Below, piece by piece: positions 24,533 through 33,886 of a stretch of DNA of 64,000 nt. Every line of letters starts with the position of its first letter. Position 1 is the stretch's first letter. Location: assembly GCF_019090165.1 (NCBI RefSeq), contig NZ_JAHRIB010000178.1, positions 124,001-188,000 on the forward strand. Reading direction: 5' to 3'. A program made the position numbers and the translations under genes. Below the pieces are notes generated by a model. That model was not told where the DNA came from and ran no database searches. It was given only the letters and a program-made list of their open reading frames with translations. The DNA comes from Streptomyces sp. BV286 (GTDB lineage: Bacteria; Actinomycetota; Actinomycetes; Streptomycetales; Streptomycetaceae).

Positions 24533-25237
24533 TCATGCGCGCCAGTCGAGCGGGACCTGCTTGTCGCGGTCCCACGGTCGCTCCCAGTTCGCGTAGTGCA
24601 GCAGGCGGTCGATGATTCCGGCCGTGAAGCCCCAGACCAGGGCTGATTCGACCAGGAATGCCGGACCTCGGTGGCCGCTGGGGTGGACCGCCGTCGCGCG
24701 GTTGGCCGGGTCCGTGAGATCCGCCACGGGCACGGTGAAGACCCTCGCGGTCTCGTTCGGATCGACCACACCGACCGGTGTCGGCTCGCGCCACCAGCCG
24801 AGGACCGGGGCGACCACGAAGCCGCTCACCGGGATGTAGAGCGTCGGGAGCACGCCGAAGAGCTGGACGCCCCGGGGGTCGAGCCCGGTCTCCTCCTCGG
24901 CCTCGCGCAGAGCGGCCCGCAGCGGACCGTCGGTCTTCGGGTCGCCGTCCTCGGGGTCGAGGGCGCCGCCCGGGAAGGACGGCTGACCGGCGTGCGACCT
25001 GAGGGAGCTGGCGCGCTCCATGAGCAGCAGCTCGGGGCCGCGGTCGCCCTCGCCGAACAGGATCAGTACGGCCGACTGGCGTCCCGCCCCGTCCTCCGGG
25101 GGCAGGAAGCGGCTCAGCTGGCGCGGCTGGACCGTCTCGACGGCGCGCACCACCGGGTCCAGCCAGCCGGGCAGCCCGGCCCTGGTCAGGGCCAGATCGC
25201 CGTCCTGCATGTCGTGCGTGTGGCTCGCGCGCGTCAT
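24533..25237 (-). CDS. NUDIX hydrolase, CoA pyrophosphatase-like
   Basis: A 234-residue NUDIX protein. The Nudix box is spread as GGALDPEDGDP...LREAEEETGLD (about residues 92-122), with the UPF0035-type motif before it (LLLMERASSLRSHAGQPSFP), which marks CoA and NADH pyrophosphatases. ATG at 25237 has a GGGGG element six bases upstream; GTG at 25243 is the alternative. Lies between nth and the MarP-like gene on the same strand and may be co-transcribed with both. Confidence 0.87.
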   Translation of the reverse strand: MTRASHTHDMQDGDLALTRAGLPGWLDPVVRAVETVQPRQLSRFLPPEDGAGRQSAVLILFGEGDRGPELLLMERASSLRSHAGQPSFPGGALDPEDGDPKTDGPLRAALREAEEETGLDPRGVQLFGVLPTLYIPVSGFVVAPVLGWWREPTPVGVVDPNETARVFTVPVADLTDPANRATAVHPSGHRGPAFLVESALVWGFTAGIIDRLLHYANWERPWDRDKQVPLDWRA

Positions 25238-25289
25238 CGCCACCCCCGTTCTGCTGATCTCAACGCCCGCGGGTCCGCAGATCGTTCCG

Positions 25290-26762
25290 TCATCCGGTGC
25301 CCCGCGCGGGTGAACCCGACACGGGTGAACCCGACACGGGTGAACCGGCCCCGGGTGCCCCGAGCGGCGGTGCGGGGATGCCGCCCGCGTCCAGGTACGC
25401 CTGCGGAGGGTTGAGGCGCTGGCCCGGGAAGCCGCCCTTCTCGTACTTCAGGAGCTTCTTCGCCTTCTCCGGGTCCGTCTCGCCCTCGCCGTACGCCGGG
25501 CAGAGCGGGGCGATCGGGCAGGCGCCGCAGGCGGGTTTGCGGGCGTGGCAGATACGGCGGCCGTGGAAGATCACGTGGTGCGACAGCATGGTCCACCCGG
25601 TCTTCGGGAAGAGCTCGCCGACGGCCGCCTCGATCTTGTCCGGCTCCTTGGCGTCGGTCCACTGCCAGCGCCGTACGAGCCGCTGGAAGTGGGTGTCCAC
25701 GGTGATGCCGGGGCGGCCGAAGGCGTTCCCGAGGACCACGAAGGCGGTCTTGCGGCCGACACCGGGCAGTTTGACCAGGTCTTCGAGGCGGCCCGGGACC
25801 TCGCCGCCGAAGTCGTCCCGCAGGGCCTTGGAGAGGCCCATCACCGACTTGGTCTTGGCCCGGAAGAACCCGGTCGGCCGGAGGATCTCCTCGACCTCCT
25901 CCGGGTCGGCCGCCGCCAGGTCCTCGGGCGTGGGGTACTTCGCGAAGAGCGCCGGCGTCGTCTGGTTCACCCTCAAGTCGGTCGTCTGCGCCGACAGGAC
26001 GGTGGCGACCACCAGCTGGAAGGGGTTCTCGAAGTCCAGCTCCGGGTGGGCGTACGGGTACACCTCGGCGAGTTCACGGTCGATACGCCGGGCCCGCCGG
26101 ACGAGAGCCGTGTGCGACTCACCGCGGGGAGGCTTGGCGGGGGTGATGCGGGCGGGGCTCACTTCGGCGGGCACGGCTTTCTTCACGGAGGCGGATTTCT
26201 TGGCGGGGGCCGACTTCTTGGCGGGGGCCGATTTTTTGGTCGGCGCCGACTTCTTGGCCGGCGTGAGCTTCTTGGCGGACGCGGCCTTCTTGGCGGCGGT
26301 CCCGGATGCGGCCTTCGCGGCGGACACCTTCGCAGCCGCGCTCCTCGTCGCGGTCGTCTTGGACACCGCGGCCTTCCTGGCCGGCGTGAGCTTCTCGGTT
26401 GGCTCGGCCTTCTTGGCGGACGCGGCCCTCTTGGCGGCCGTCCCGGATGCCGCAGTCTTCTCGGCGGGCGCCTTGGACGGTGCTCTCTTCCCGGTGCCGC
26501 TCCCGGCGCTGCTCTTGGCGGTCCTCTTCGCGGCGGCGGCCTTCTTGGCGACGGCAGCCTTCCTCGCCGCCGCGGCCATCTCCGAGGCCGCCGCCCCGAC
26601 CGCCTTCCCCGCGGCCCCCGCCGCACTCCTCGCCGGCTTCGCCGCTGCCGCTTTTGTCGTTTTCTTCGTTCCGTCGGAGCCCTGTTCGCCCACAGCGGAA
26701 TTGCGACGTACAGCCACCCGTCCAGCCCCCTTGGCCTGTGCTCTCACCGGCGATTTGGACAC
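25290..26762 (-). CDS. nth: Endonuclease III with long Lys/Ala-rich N-terminal tail
   Basis: A 490-residue protein. The C-terminal 280 residues are endonuclease III, a base-excision-repair DNA glycosylase/AP lyase: LVVATVLSAQTTD, the helix-hairpin-helix LPGVGRKTAF with the catalytic Lys, VDTHFQRLVRR with the catalytic Asp, and the iron-sulfur cluster C-x6-C-x2-C-x5-C (CHARKPACGACPIAPLC). The first about 205 residues are a histone-H1-like tail rich in Lys, Ala, Ser and Pro with KKSAP repeats, which should bind DNA nonspecifically. GTG at 26762 is the first start in the frame; the tail could start at later Met codons. It is divergent from crp. Confidence 0.9.
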   Translation of the reverse strand: MSKSPVRAQAKGAGRVAVRRNSAVGEQGSDGTKKTTKAAAAKPARSAAGAAGKAVGAAASEMAAAARKAAVAKKAAAAKRTAKSSAGSGTGKRAPSKAPAEKTAASGTAAKRAASAKKAEPTEKLTPARKAAVSKTTATRSAAAKVSAAKAASGTAAKKAASAKKLTPAKKSAPTKKSAPAKKSAPAKKSASVKKAVPAEVSPARITPAKPPRGESHTALVRRARRIDRELAEVYPYAHPELDFENPFQLVVATVLSAQTTDLRVNQTTPALFAKYPTPEDLAAADPEEVEEILRPTGFFRAKTKSVMGLSKALRDDFGGEVPGRLEDLVKLPGVGRKTAFVVLGNAFGRPGITVDTHFQRLVRRWQWTDAKEPDKIEAAVGELFPKTGWTMLSHHVIFHGRRICHARKPACGACPIAPLCPAYGEGETDPEKAKKLLKYEKGGFPGQRLNPPQAYLDAGGIPAPPLGAPGAGSPVSGSPVSGSPARGTG

Positions 26763-26968
26763 CCGGCCAGCCTAAAGCCCACCGCCGACATTGACCCCGG
26801 CCCCAGAAGATCGGCCCCCAATTGGCCCCCTGCCGCACTGCCGGACACGCCCGTGCGGCAGACTTGTGACTGATCACACTGTTTGGACCGTCCGGCAAGA
26901 TGGGGAACACGGTCCCCTGGTACACCGGGGAGCAAGATCCCCTGAGCAGGTCGACAAGGAGAGAACTC

Positions 26969-27643
26969 GTGGACGACGTTCTGCGGCGCGCCCCGCTCTT
27001 CGCGGCGCTCGATGACGAGCAGGCCGCGGAGCTCCGCGCCTCCATGAGTGAGGTGACCCTCGCGCGTGGTGACGCCCTCTTCCATGAGGGTGACCCGGGT
27101 GACCGGCTGTATGTGGTCACCGAGGGCAAGGTGAAGCTCCACCGCACATCCCCCGACGGACGCGAGAACATGCTGGCGGTCCTCGGCCCCGGCGAGCTCA
27201 TCGGCGAGCTGTCGCTGTTCGACCCGGGCCCGCGCACGGCGACCGCCAGCGCGCTGACCGAGGTGAAGCTGCTCGGCCTCGGCCACGGCGACCTCCAGCC
27301 CTGGCTGAACGCGCGGCCCGAGGTGGCCGCCGCCCTGCTGCGTGCCGTCGCCCGGCGACTGCGCAAGACCAACGACCAGATGTCCGACCTGGTCTTCTCC
27401 GACGTGCCGGGCCGGGTGGCCCGCGCGCTCCTGGACCTCTCGCGCCGCTTCGGCGTGCAGTCCGAGGAGGGCATCCACGTCGTGCACGACCTGACCCAGG
27501 AAGAGCTGGCCCAGCTGGTCGGCGCCTCCCGGGAGACGGTCAACAAGGCGCTCGCCGACTTCGCGGGCCGCGGCTGGCTCCGCCTGGAGGCCCGCGCGGT
27601 GATCCTGCTGGACGTGGAGCGCCTCGCGAAGCGCTCGCGCTAG
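26969..27643 (+). CDS. crp: Crp-family transcriptional regulator
   Basis: A 224-residue Crp/Fnr protein, matching the length and sequence I remember for S. coelicolor Crp (SCO3571), a regulator of germination and antibiotic production. The cyclic-nucleotide pocket GELIGELSLFDPGPRTATA is at residues 75-93 and the recognition helix region LTQEELAQLVGASRETVNKA at 175-194. GTG 26969 has AAGGAGA seven bases upstream. The frame is open to 26900, but that segment overlaps the promoter region shared with nth. Confidence 0.95.
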   Translation: MDDVLRRAPLFAALDDEQAAELRASMSEVTLARGDALFHEGDPGDRLYVVTEGKVKLHRTSPDGRENMLAVLGPGELIGELSLFDPGPRTATASALTEVKLLGLGHGDLQPWLNARPEVAAALLRAVARRLRKTNDQMSDLVFSDVPGRVARALLDLSRRFGVQSEEGIHVVHDLTQEELAQLVGASRETVNKALADFAGRGWLRLEARAVILLDVERLAKRSR

Positions 27644-27664
27644 CCGTCCTCACGACTTCTTACT

Positions 27665-27694
27665 GAAGGGCCCTGCCGCACGGTGGGGCCCTTC
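27665..27694 (+). terminator. Terminator of crp
   Basis: GAAGGGCCC and GGGCCCTTC pair over 9 bp around a 12-base loop, followed by GTCGTCGTC, 22 bases past the crp stop. Confidence 0.75.
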
Positions 27695-27758
27695 GTCGTC
27701 GTCCCGTGCCGCCGGAAAACGGCATGACCCCGCGGCCCCGCCCGGGCACAGTGGCCCC

Positions 27759-28565
27759 ATGTCGAACAGAGGGCTCGACGCCCTGGGGTACATCGAACGC
27801 GAGGGGTCCGCGGTGCGGATCCCGCCGGCGTTCCGGCCCGTCGTGGCCACGGCCCGCGACCGGGTGCTGGACGTCTTCGGGGCACGGCTGCACAGCGCGT
27901 ACCTGTACGGGTCGATTCCGCGCGGCACCGCGCGCGTGGGCCGTTCCGACCTCGATCTGCTGCTCGCCCTGCGGGAGGAGCCCACGGACGCGGACCACGC
28001 GGAGGCCCGGGCGGTCGACGAGGCGCTCGACAAGGAGTTCGCGCAGATCGACGGGGCGGGGACGCTGTTGGTCAGCCGGTCGCAGGTGTTGAGCGACTTG
28101 GAGAGGCACGACCTCGGCTGGTTCGTCGCCTGCCTCTGTACGCCGCTGCTGGGCGAGGACCTCGCCGAGGAACTGCCGCGCTACCGGCCCGACGCCCTCC
28201 TCGCCCGCGAGACGAACGGCGACCTCGCGCTGCTCCTGCCGCGCTGGCGCGAGCGGATCGCCGGGGCGGGCGGTTCGGAGGCGGATCTGAGGCCCCTGGT
28301 TCGCTTCATGTCACGCCACCTCGTCCGGACGGGCTTCACCCTCGTCATGCCCCGCTGGAACGGCTGGACGAGCGATCTGACGGAGATGGCCGAGGCGTTC
28401 GGCGCGTACTACCCGGAGCGGGCCGCGCACCTACGGGCGGCGGCCGTCCTCGGGTACGAACCGAAGGGCGACCCCGCCGTCCTGCGGTCGTACGTCGACG
28501 ATCTGGGGCCGTGGCTGGCCGAGGAGTACGCGCGCGTGCACGGCGTCAAGAAACCACGCCCCTAG
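27759..28565 (+). CDS. Nucleotidyltransferase-domain protein
   Basis: A 268-residue protein of the polymerase-beta-like nucleotidyltransferase superfamily. YLYGSIPRGTARVGRSDLDLLL (about residues 48-69) has the GSxxRG and DLD metal-binding motifs, and a helical domain follows. Such stand-alone enzymes include aminoglycoside adenylyltransferase relatives, but the substrate here is unknown. It lies alone between crp and a convergent MBL hydrolase. Confidence 0.8.
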   Translation: MSNRGLDALGYIEREGSAVRIPPAFRPVVATARDRVLDVFGARLHSAYLYGSIPRGTARVGRSDLDLLLALREEPTDADHAEARAVDEALDKEFAQIDGAGTLLVSRSQVLSDLERHDLGWFVACLCTPLLGEDLAEELPRYRPDALLARETNGDLALLLPRWRERIAGAGGSEADLRPLVRFMSRHLVRTGFTLVMPRWNGWTSDLTEMAEAFGAYYPERAAHLRAAAVLGYEPKGDPAVLRSYVDDLGPWLAEEYARVHGVKKPRP

Positions 28566-28652
28566 GGAGGGCGGAGGGCGCTCCGGAAGAAGCCCTCACC
28601 AGTTCCCGCAGAGGTCTCCTGCGCGTCCTGGGAAGAGGCGGCCTCCGGTTTC

Positions 28653-29492
28653 TCACACCTCGCCGATGAGCCCGTGTTCCCGGAGGTAGTCCAGCTGCGC
28701 CCGTACGGACAGTTCCGCCGCCGGCCACAACGAGCGGTCGACGTCCGCGTAGACGTGTGCGACGACCTGGGACGGGTCCGTGTAGCCGTCCTCGACGGCC
28801 GTCTCGACCTGGGCAAGGCGGTGGGCACGGTGGGCGAGGTAGAACTCGACGACTCCCTGGGCGTCCTCCAGGACGGGCCCGTGGCCCGGCAGGACCGTGT
28901 GCACGCCGTCGTCGACCGCGAGGGACCTGAGCCGCCGCAGCGAGTCCAGGTAGTCGCCCAGCCGTCCGTCGGGGTGGGCGACGACCGTGGTGCCCCGGCC
29001 CAGGATCGTGTCGCCGGTCAGGACGGCCCGGTCGGCGGGCAGATGGAAGCACAGCGAGTCGGCGGTGTGGCCGGGCGTCGGTACGACCCGCAGTTCGAGG
29101 CCGCCCGTGGTGATCACGTTTCCGGCGGCCAGGCCCTCGTCGCCGAGCCGCAGCGCCGGGTCGAGGGCCCGCACCTTCGTGCCGGTCAGTTCCGCGAACC
29201 GGGCGGCGCCCTCGGCGTGGTCAGGATGCCCGTGCGTCAGCAGGGTCAGGGCCACCCGCCTGCCCGCCTTCTCGGCGGTGGCGACGACGTTGCGCAGGTG
29301 TACGTCGTCCAGGGGCCCCGGGTCGATCACCACCGCGAGTTCGGAGTCGGGCTCGGCCACGATCCAGGTGTTCGTGCCGTCCAGGGTCATCGCCGACGCG
29401 TTGGGCGCGAGGACGTTGACGGCACGCGGGGTGGCGGGGCCGGAGAGCACCCCGCCGCGTGGCTGGCCGGGGAGTGCTGCGGCGTCGGTCAT
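28653..29492 (-). CDS. Metallo-beta-lactamase-fold hydrolase
   Basis: A 279-residue MBL-fold hydrolase. The metal-binding motif LTHGHPDHAEGAARF is about residues 84-98, VPTPGHTADSLCFHL supplies the next His, LTGDTILG the Asp and LPGHGPV the last His. The C-terminal helix is LACTB2-like (YLAHRAHRL). It may hydrolyse a thioester or RNA; no substrate can be named. The start overlaps the upstream NUDIX stop by four bases, so the two are translationally coupled. Confidence 0.88.
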   Translation of the reverse strand: MTDAAALPGQPRGGVLSGPATPRAVNVLAPNASAMTLDGTNTWIVAEPDSELAVVIDPGPLDDVHLRNVVATAEKAGRRVALTLLTHGHPDHAEGAARFAELTGTKVRALDPALRLGDEGLAAGNVITTGGLELRVVPTPGHTADSLCFHLPADRAVLTGDTILGRGTTVVAHPDGRLGDYLDSLRRLRSLAVDDGVHTVLPGHGPVLEDAQGVVEFYLAHRAHRLAQVETAVEDGYTDPSQVVAHVYADVDRSLWPAAELSVRAQLDYLREHGLIGEV

Positions 29493-30358
29493 GCGGGGGC
29501 TCCACCGGTCGGGATGTGCTTGGTGAACTCGTCGTGGCCCGGCCAGCTGAGGACCAGCTCGCCGTCCTCCAGCCGGGCCCGGGCCAGGACGGGTGTCAGG
29601 TCCCGCCCGGGTGCTGCCGCGAGGGCCTCGGCGGCGCTCGCGTACGCGCCGAGCTGGCGCAGGGTCGCGATGGTGGGCGGCATCATCAGGAGGTCGCCCT
29701 TGTCGTAGCCGTCCATCGCGTCCGCCGGGCGGATCCAGACGGTGCGGTCGGCCTCCGTGGAGGCGTTCCGGGTGCGCTGGCCCTTCGGGAGGGCGGCCAC
29801 GAAGAACCAGGTGTCGTAGCGGCGGGGTTCGAACTCCGGGGTGATCCAGCGCGTCCAGGCGCCGAGGAGATCGGAGCGCAGGACCAGTCCCCGTCGGTCG
29901 AGGAACTCCGCGAAGGAGAGGTCACGGGCGACCAGGGCCGCACGGTCGGCCTCCCAGTCGTCCCCTGTGGTGTCGCCGACCACCGTGTCGGGCGCCGGGC
30001 CGGCGAGCAGGACGCCCGCCTCCTCGTACGTCTCACGGACCGCCGCGCAGACGATCGCCTGGGCGGAGGTCTCGTCGACGCCCAGCCGGGACGCCCACCA
30101 CGCGCGCGTGGGGCCCGCCCAGCGGACGTGGAGGTCGTCGTCCCGGGGGTCGACGCCGCCGCCGGGATACGCGTACGCGCCCCCGGCGAAGGCCATGGAG
30201 GCGCGTCTGCGCAGCATGTGCACGACGGGGGCGGTATCGGTGTCCTTGAGGAGCATGACGGTGGCCGCCCGCCGGGGAGTGACCGGTGTGAGCGTGCCCT
30301 CCGCGAGTGCGCGGATCCTCTCGGGCCACTCCGGGGGGTACCACTGACCGTTCGCCAT
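29489..30358 (-). CDS. NUDIX hydrolase (NUDT19/RppH-distant type)
   Basis: A 289-residue NUDIX protein with a split box: YPGGGVDPRDDD followed, after an insertion, by AIVCAAVRETYEEAGVLLAG (about residues 105-124). This inserted form is typical of NUDT19-type CoA diphosphatases. The N-terminus AATVMLLKDTDTAPVVHMLRR is the first strand region. It forms a two-gene unit with the MBL hydrolase. Confidence 0.83.
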   Translation of the reverse strand: MANGQWYPPEWPERIRALAEGTLTPVTPRRAATVMLLKDTDTAPVVHMLRRRASMAFAGGAYAYPGGGVDPRDDDLHVRWAGPTRAWWASRLGVDETSAQAIVCAAVRETYEEAGVLLAGPAPDTVVGDTTGDDWEADRAALVARDLSFAEFLDRRGLVLRSDLLGAWTRWITPEFEPRRYDTWFFVAALPKGQRTRNASTEADRTVWIRPADAMDGYDKGDLLMMPPTIATLRQLGAYASAAEALAAAPGRDLTPVLARARLEDGELVLSWPGHDEFTKHIPTGGAPA

Positions 30359-30464
30359 GGGCGGAGGCTATCCCGGAGTGAGCTGATGTTCGAGAGGCAA
30401 CAACCGGTCCCCAGGAGAGCCGCACCGGTGCGGCGGCTCCCCGTAGCGGCAGGCGGGAGCGTGC

Positions 30465-30932
30465 CTACGCGTGTGTGAGCTCCACCTGGATCTCGACCTC
30501 CACGGGCGCGTCGAGCGGCAGTACCGCCACGCCGACCGCGCTGCGCGCGTGCACGCCCTTGTCGCCGAGGACCTCGCCCAGCAGTTCGCTCGCCCCGTTC
30601 AGGACGGCGGGCTGGCCGGTGAAGTCGGAGGCCGAGGCGACGAAGCCGACGACCTTCACCACGCGCGCGATGCGGTCGAGGTCGCCCGCGACCGACTTGA
30701 CGGCCGCGAGGGCGTTCAGCGCGCAGATGCGGGCCAGTTCCCTGGCCTCCTCCGGCGTGACCTCCGCGCCCACCTTGCCGGTGACGGGAAGCTTGCCGTC
30801 CACCATCGGGAGCTGGCCGGCCGTGTAGACGTACACGCCCGACTGCACCGCGGGCTGGTACGCGGCCAGCGGCGGGACGACGCCCGGCAGGGTCAGTCCC
30901 AGTTCGGCCAGTTTCGCCTCGACAGCGCTCAC
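30465..30932 (-). CDS. RidA-family protein
   Basis: A 155-residue YjgF/YER057c/UK114 protein. RidA homologues deaminate reactive enamine/imine intermediates. Family features are VYTAGQLPMVDGKLPVTGKVG (about residues 33-53), NALAAVKSVAGDL and SAVGVAVLPLDAPVEVEIQV. The longer members of this family often lack the catalytic Arg; here the usual xNR position is not evident. GTG at 30932 overlaps the end of the DUF4177 gene. Confidence 0.88.
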   Translation of the reverse strand: MSAVEAKLAELGLTLPGVVPPLAAYQPAVQSGVYVYTAGQLPMVDGKLPVTGKVGAEVTPEEARELARICALNALAAVKSVAGDLDRIARVVKVVGFVASASDFTGQPAVLNGASELLGEVLGDKGVHARSAVGVAVLPLDAPVEVEIQVELTHA

Positions 30933-31087
30933 GCCGCCCTCTCCCGCTTCAGGTAGGCGACGAGCTGCTCGGGGTTCGGCCCGGGCACGACCTGGACGAG
31001 CTCCCAGCCGTCCTCGCCCCAGGTGTCGAGGATCTGCTTCGTGGCGTGGACGAGCAGCGGCACAGTCGAGTATTCCCACTTGGTCAT
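30929..31087 (-). CDS. DUF4177-type small protein
   Basis: A 52-residue protein, MTKWEYSTVPLLVH..., with the DUF4177 pattern ILDTWGEDGWELVQVVPG. It overlaps the RidA start by four bases and is probably co-translated with it. ATG 31087 is the only sensible start; the frame further up is Arg/Pro-rich. Its function is unknown. Confidence 0.8.
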   Translation of the reverse strand: MTKWEYSTVPLLVHATKQILDTWGEDGWELVQVVPGPNPEQLVAYLKRERAA

Positions 31088-31352
31088 GAGGGCGACTGTA
31101 TCGGCTGGCGCGCCATGCCCTCCGCCCAGCCCGCGCACGGGGCCCCCGTGCGTCCGTGGCCGCTCCCTGACGGCGGCGGAGCCCGCGGGGGCGCCCGCGC
31201 CGGCCGCTGTCCGGCGCGGCGGCCGATGACTGGGCGGGGCGCTTGCTGGGCACCCGTATGCGTGGCGGGGCCGTCGGGTTTCGTGGCTCGAAGGCCCCCG
31301 TGACCCCACCCACGGCCACCGCGGCACTCAGTGAGGAATTAGGCTCGAAGAC

Positions 31353-32330
31353 GTGAGCAGGCTTCAGGTCGTCAGCGGCAAGGGCGGTACCGGAAAGACC
31401 ACGGTCGCCGCAGCACTCGCGCTCGCCCTCGCGACCGAGGGCAAGCGCGCCCTTCTGGTCGAGGTCGAGGGCAGACAGGGCATCGCGCAGCTCTTCGAGG
31501 CGCAGGCGCTGCCCTACGAGGAGCGGAAGATCGCGGTCGCTCCCGGTGGCGGGGAGGTGTACGCGCTCGCCATCGACCCCGAACTGGCCCTTCTGGACTA
31601 CCTCCAGATGTTCTACAAACTCGGCGGCGCCGGACGCGCCCTGAAGAAGCTGGGCGCCATCGACTTCGCGACCACCATCGCGCCCGGCCTCAGGGACGTG
31701 CTCCTCACGGGCAAGGCCTGTGAGGCCGTACGCCGCAAGGACAAGCGCGGGCGGTTCGCGTACGACTACGTCGTGATGGACGCCCCGCCGACCGGGCGGA
31801 TCACCCGCTTCCTGAACGTGAACGACGAGGTGGCCGGGCTCGCCAGGATCGGCCCGATACACAACCAGGCGCAGGCCGTCATGCGCGTGCTCAAGTCACC
31901 CGAGACGGCCGTGCACCTGGTGACGCTCCTGGAGGAGATGCCCGTCCAGGAGACCGCCGACGGCATCGCCGAACTGCGTGCCGCGCGGCTCCCGGTGGGG
32001 CGGATCATCGTGAACATGGTGCGGCCCGCGATCCTCGACGAGGCCGACCTGGACCTCACGCGCGAGGCGCCCCGTACGGCCATCGCCAAGTCGCTGTCGG
32101 CCGCCGGACTCGGCGGCGCGCGCCGCGGCGGGGTCGCCGAGCGGCTGGTGGACCCGCTGCTGGACCAGGCGCGGGAGTACGCCGAGCGGTACGCGCTGGA
32201 GCGCGACCAGCGGGCCGTGCTCCAGGACCTCGGCCTGCCGCTGCACGAACTCCCGCTGCTCGCCGAGGGAATGGACCTCGCGGGCCTGTACCAACTCGCC
32301 AAGGAACTGCGTCAGCAAGGGATCTCATGA
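31353..32330 (+). CDS. ArsA/Get3-family ATPase, first of a pair
   Basis: A 325-residue ArsA-type ATPase. It has the deviant Walker A SGKGGTGKTT (residues 8-17) and a switch II-like DYVVMDAPPTGRITRFL. No arsenite Cys triad is visible, so arsenite transport is unlikely. Paired ArsA homologues are usual in actinobacteria and their role is not settled. The GTG at 31353 starts a protein that overlaps the second ArsA gene by four bases. Confidence 0.88.
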   Translation: MSRLQVVSGKGGTGKTTVAAALALALATEGKRALLVEVEGRQGIAQLFEAQALPYEERKIAVAPGGGEVYALAIDPELALLDYLQMFYKLGGAGRALKKLGAIDFATTIAPGLRDVLLTGKACEAVRRKDKRGRFAYDYVVMDAPPTGRITRFLNVNDEVAGLARIGPIHNQAQAVMRVLKSPETAVHLVTLLEEMPVQETADGIAELRAARLPVGRIIVNMVRPAILDEADLDLTREAPRTAIAKSLSAAGLGGARRGGVAERLVDPLLDQAREYAERYALERDQRAVLQDLGLPLHELPLLAEGMDLAGLYQLAKELRQQGIS

Positions 32331-33730
32331 GTCAGGACCCGGCCCGCGCAAACGATCCGGCACACCCGTCCGACCCGGCCCAGGTGTCCGATCCGGCCCA
32401 CGCGATCGACTCCGCCGCCGTCCTGGGCGTCGACCCGTTGATCGACGATCCCGGGACGCGCATCGTGGTCTGCTGCGGTTCGGGCGGCGTCGGCAAGACC
32501 ACCACCGCGGCGGCCCTCGGGCTGCGGGCCGCCGAGCGCGGCCGCAAGGTGGTCGTCCTCACCATCGATCCGGCGCGCAGGCTCGCCCAGTCGATGGGCA
32601 TCGACGCGCTCGACAACACCCCGCGCCGGGTGAAGGGCATCGACGACTCCGCGAGCGGCGAACTGCACGCGATGATGCTCGACATGAAGCGCACCTTCGA
32701 CGAGATCGTCGAGGCGCACGCGGACCGCGAGCGGGCGGCCACGATCCTGGCCAACCCCTTCTACCAGTCGCTCTCGGCGGGCTTCGCGGGCACGCAGGAG
32801 TACATGGCGATGGAGAAGCTGGGGCAGCTGCGGGCCCGCGAGGAGTGGGACCTCATCGTCGTCGACACCCCGCCCTCGCGGTCGGCGCTCGACTTCCTGG
32901 ACGCGCCGAAGCGGCTCGGTTCGTTCCTCGACGGCAAGCTGATCCGGCTGCTGACCGCGCCGGCGAAGCTGGGCGGCCGCGCGGGGATGAAGTTCCTGAA
33001 CGTCGGGATGTCGATGATGACCGGCACCCTCGGCAAGCTGCTGGGCGGCCAGCTCCTCAAGGACGTCCAGACGTTCGTGGCCGCCATGGACACCACCTTC
33101 GGCGGCTTCCGCACCCGCGCGGACGCCACGTACAAGCTGCTCCAGGCGCCCGGTACCGCCTTTCTCGTCGTCGCGGCCCCGGAGCGGGACGCGCTGCGCG
33201 AGGCGGCGTACTTCGTGGAGCGGCTGGCCGCCGAGGACATGCCGCTCGCCGGTCTCGTGCTGAACCGCGTGCACGGCAGCGGCGCCACCCGGCTGTCCGC
33301 CGAGCGCGCGCTCGCCGCCGCGGAAAATCTTGACGAGGCCCGCATTGTGGATCAGGTGGACGGGAAAGCTGGACTTCGTAACTCTCCCGACACGTACGGC
33401 AGTTCAGAAGCATCCGCTCCCCGGACCACCGGTCCCGAGGCTCCCGAATCCGACGCAGGCTCCCCCGCCGCGGACCGGAACACCGCCGACGGAGCAGGAC
33501 CGGAGGACCGGACCGTCGAACAACTCACAGCAGGCCTGCTGAGGCTGCACGCCGAGCGCATGCAGCTGCTCTCCCGCGAGCAGCGCACGCGTGACCGCTT
33601 CGCCGCGCTCCACCCGGAGGTGGCGGTGGCCGAGGTGGCCGCGCTGCCCGGCGACGTGCACGACCTCGCTGGGCTGCGGGACATCGGGGACCGGCTCGCG
33701 GCCGGTACCTCGCCGGCCGGAGCTTCCTGA
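32327..33730 (+). CDS. ArsA/Get3-family ATPase, second of a pair
   Basis: A 467-residue ArsA-type ATPase with deviant Walker A CGSGGVGKTTTA (about residues 46-57), LTIDPARRLAQSMG, and DLIVVDTPPSRSALDFL. Residues 1-35 are a low-complexity Asp/Pro/Ala repeat region and the section around 360-395 is another linker. It is translationally coupled to the first ArsA through an ATGA overlap, so the two probably act together, perhaps as a heterodimer. Confidence 0.88.
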   Translation: MSQDPARANDPAHPSDPAQVSDPAHAIDSAAVLGVDPLIDDPGTRIVVCCGSGGVGKTTTAAALGLRAAERGRKVVVLTIDPARRLAQSMGIDALDNTPRRVKGIDDSASGELHAMMLDMKRTFDEIVEAHADRERAATILANPFYQSLSAGFAGTQEYMAMEKLGQLRAREEWDLIVVDTPPSRSALDFLDAPKRLGSFLDGKLIRLLTAPAKLGGRAGMKFLNVGMSMMTGTLGKLLGGQLLKDVQTFVAAMDTTFGGFRTRADATYKLLQAPGTAFLVVAAPERDALREAAYFVERLAAEDMPLAGLVLNRVHGSGATRLSAERALAAAENLDEARIVDQVDGKAGLRNSPDTYGSSEASAPRTTGPEAPESDAGSPAADRNTADGAGPEDRTVEQLTAGLLRLHAERMQLLSREQRTRDRFAALHPEVAVAEVAALPGDVHDLAGLRDIGDRLAAGTSPAGAS

Positions 33731-33886
33731 GCCTCTCGGGGCCACGGAGGCCCCTGGCGCGTACGTCGGTGACGTACGTCGCCGTACGGGGGCCGCGTGG
33801 ACGCCCCGCGTAGTGCCGAGGACGCCACTCGCACCCCTGGCGCGTACGGAGCCGCTGTGGGCCCCGGTGCGCGCGCGGCGGTCCGG

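Noticed and set aside
31353..33730. Arsenite efflux operon
   Set aside because: The two ArsA-family ATPases lack the arsenite-binding Cys set and no arsB, arsC or arsR is nearby.
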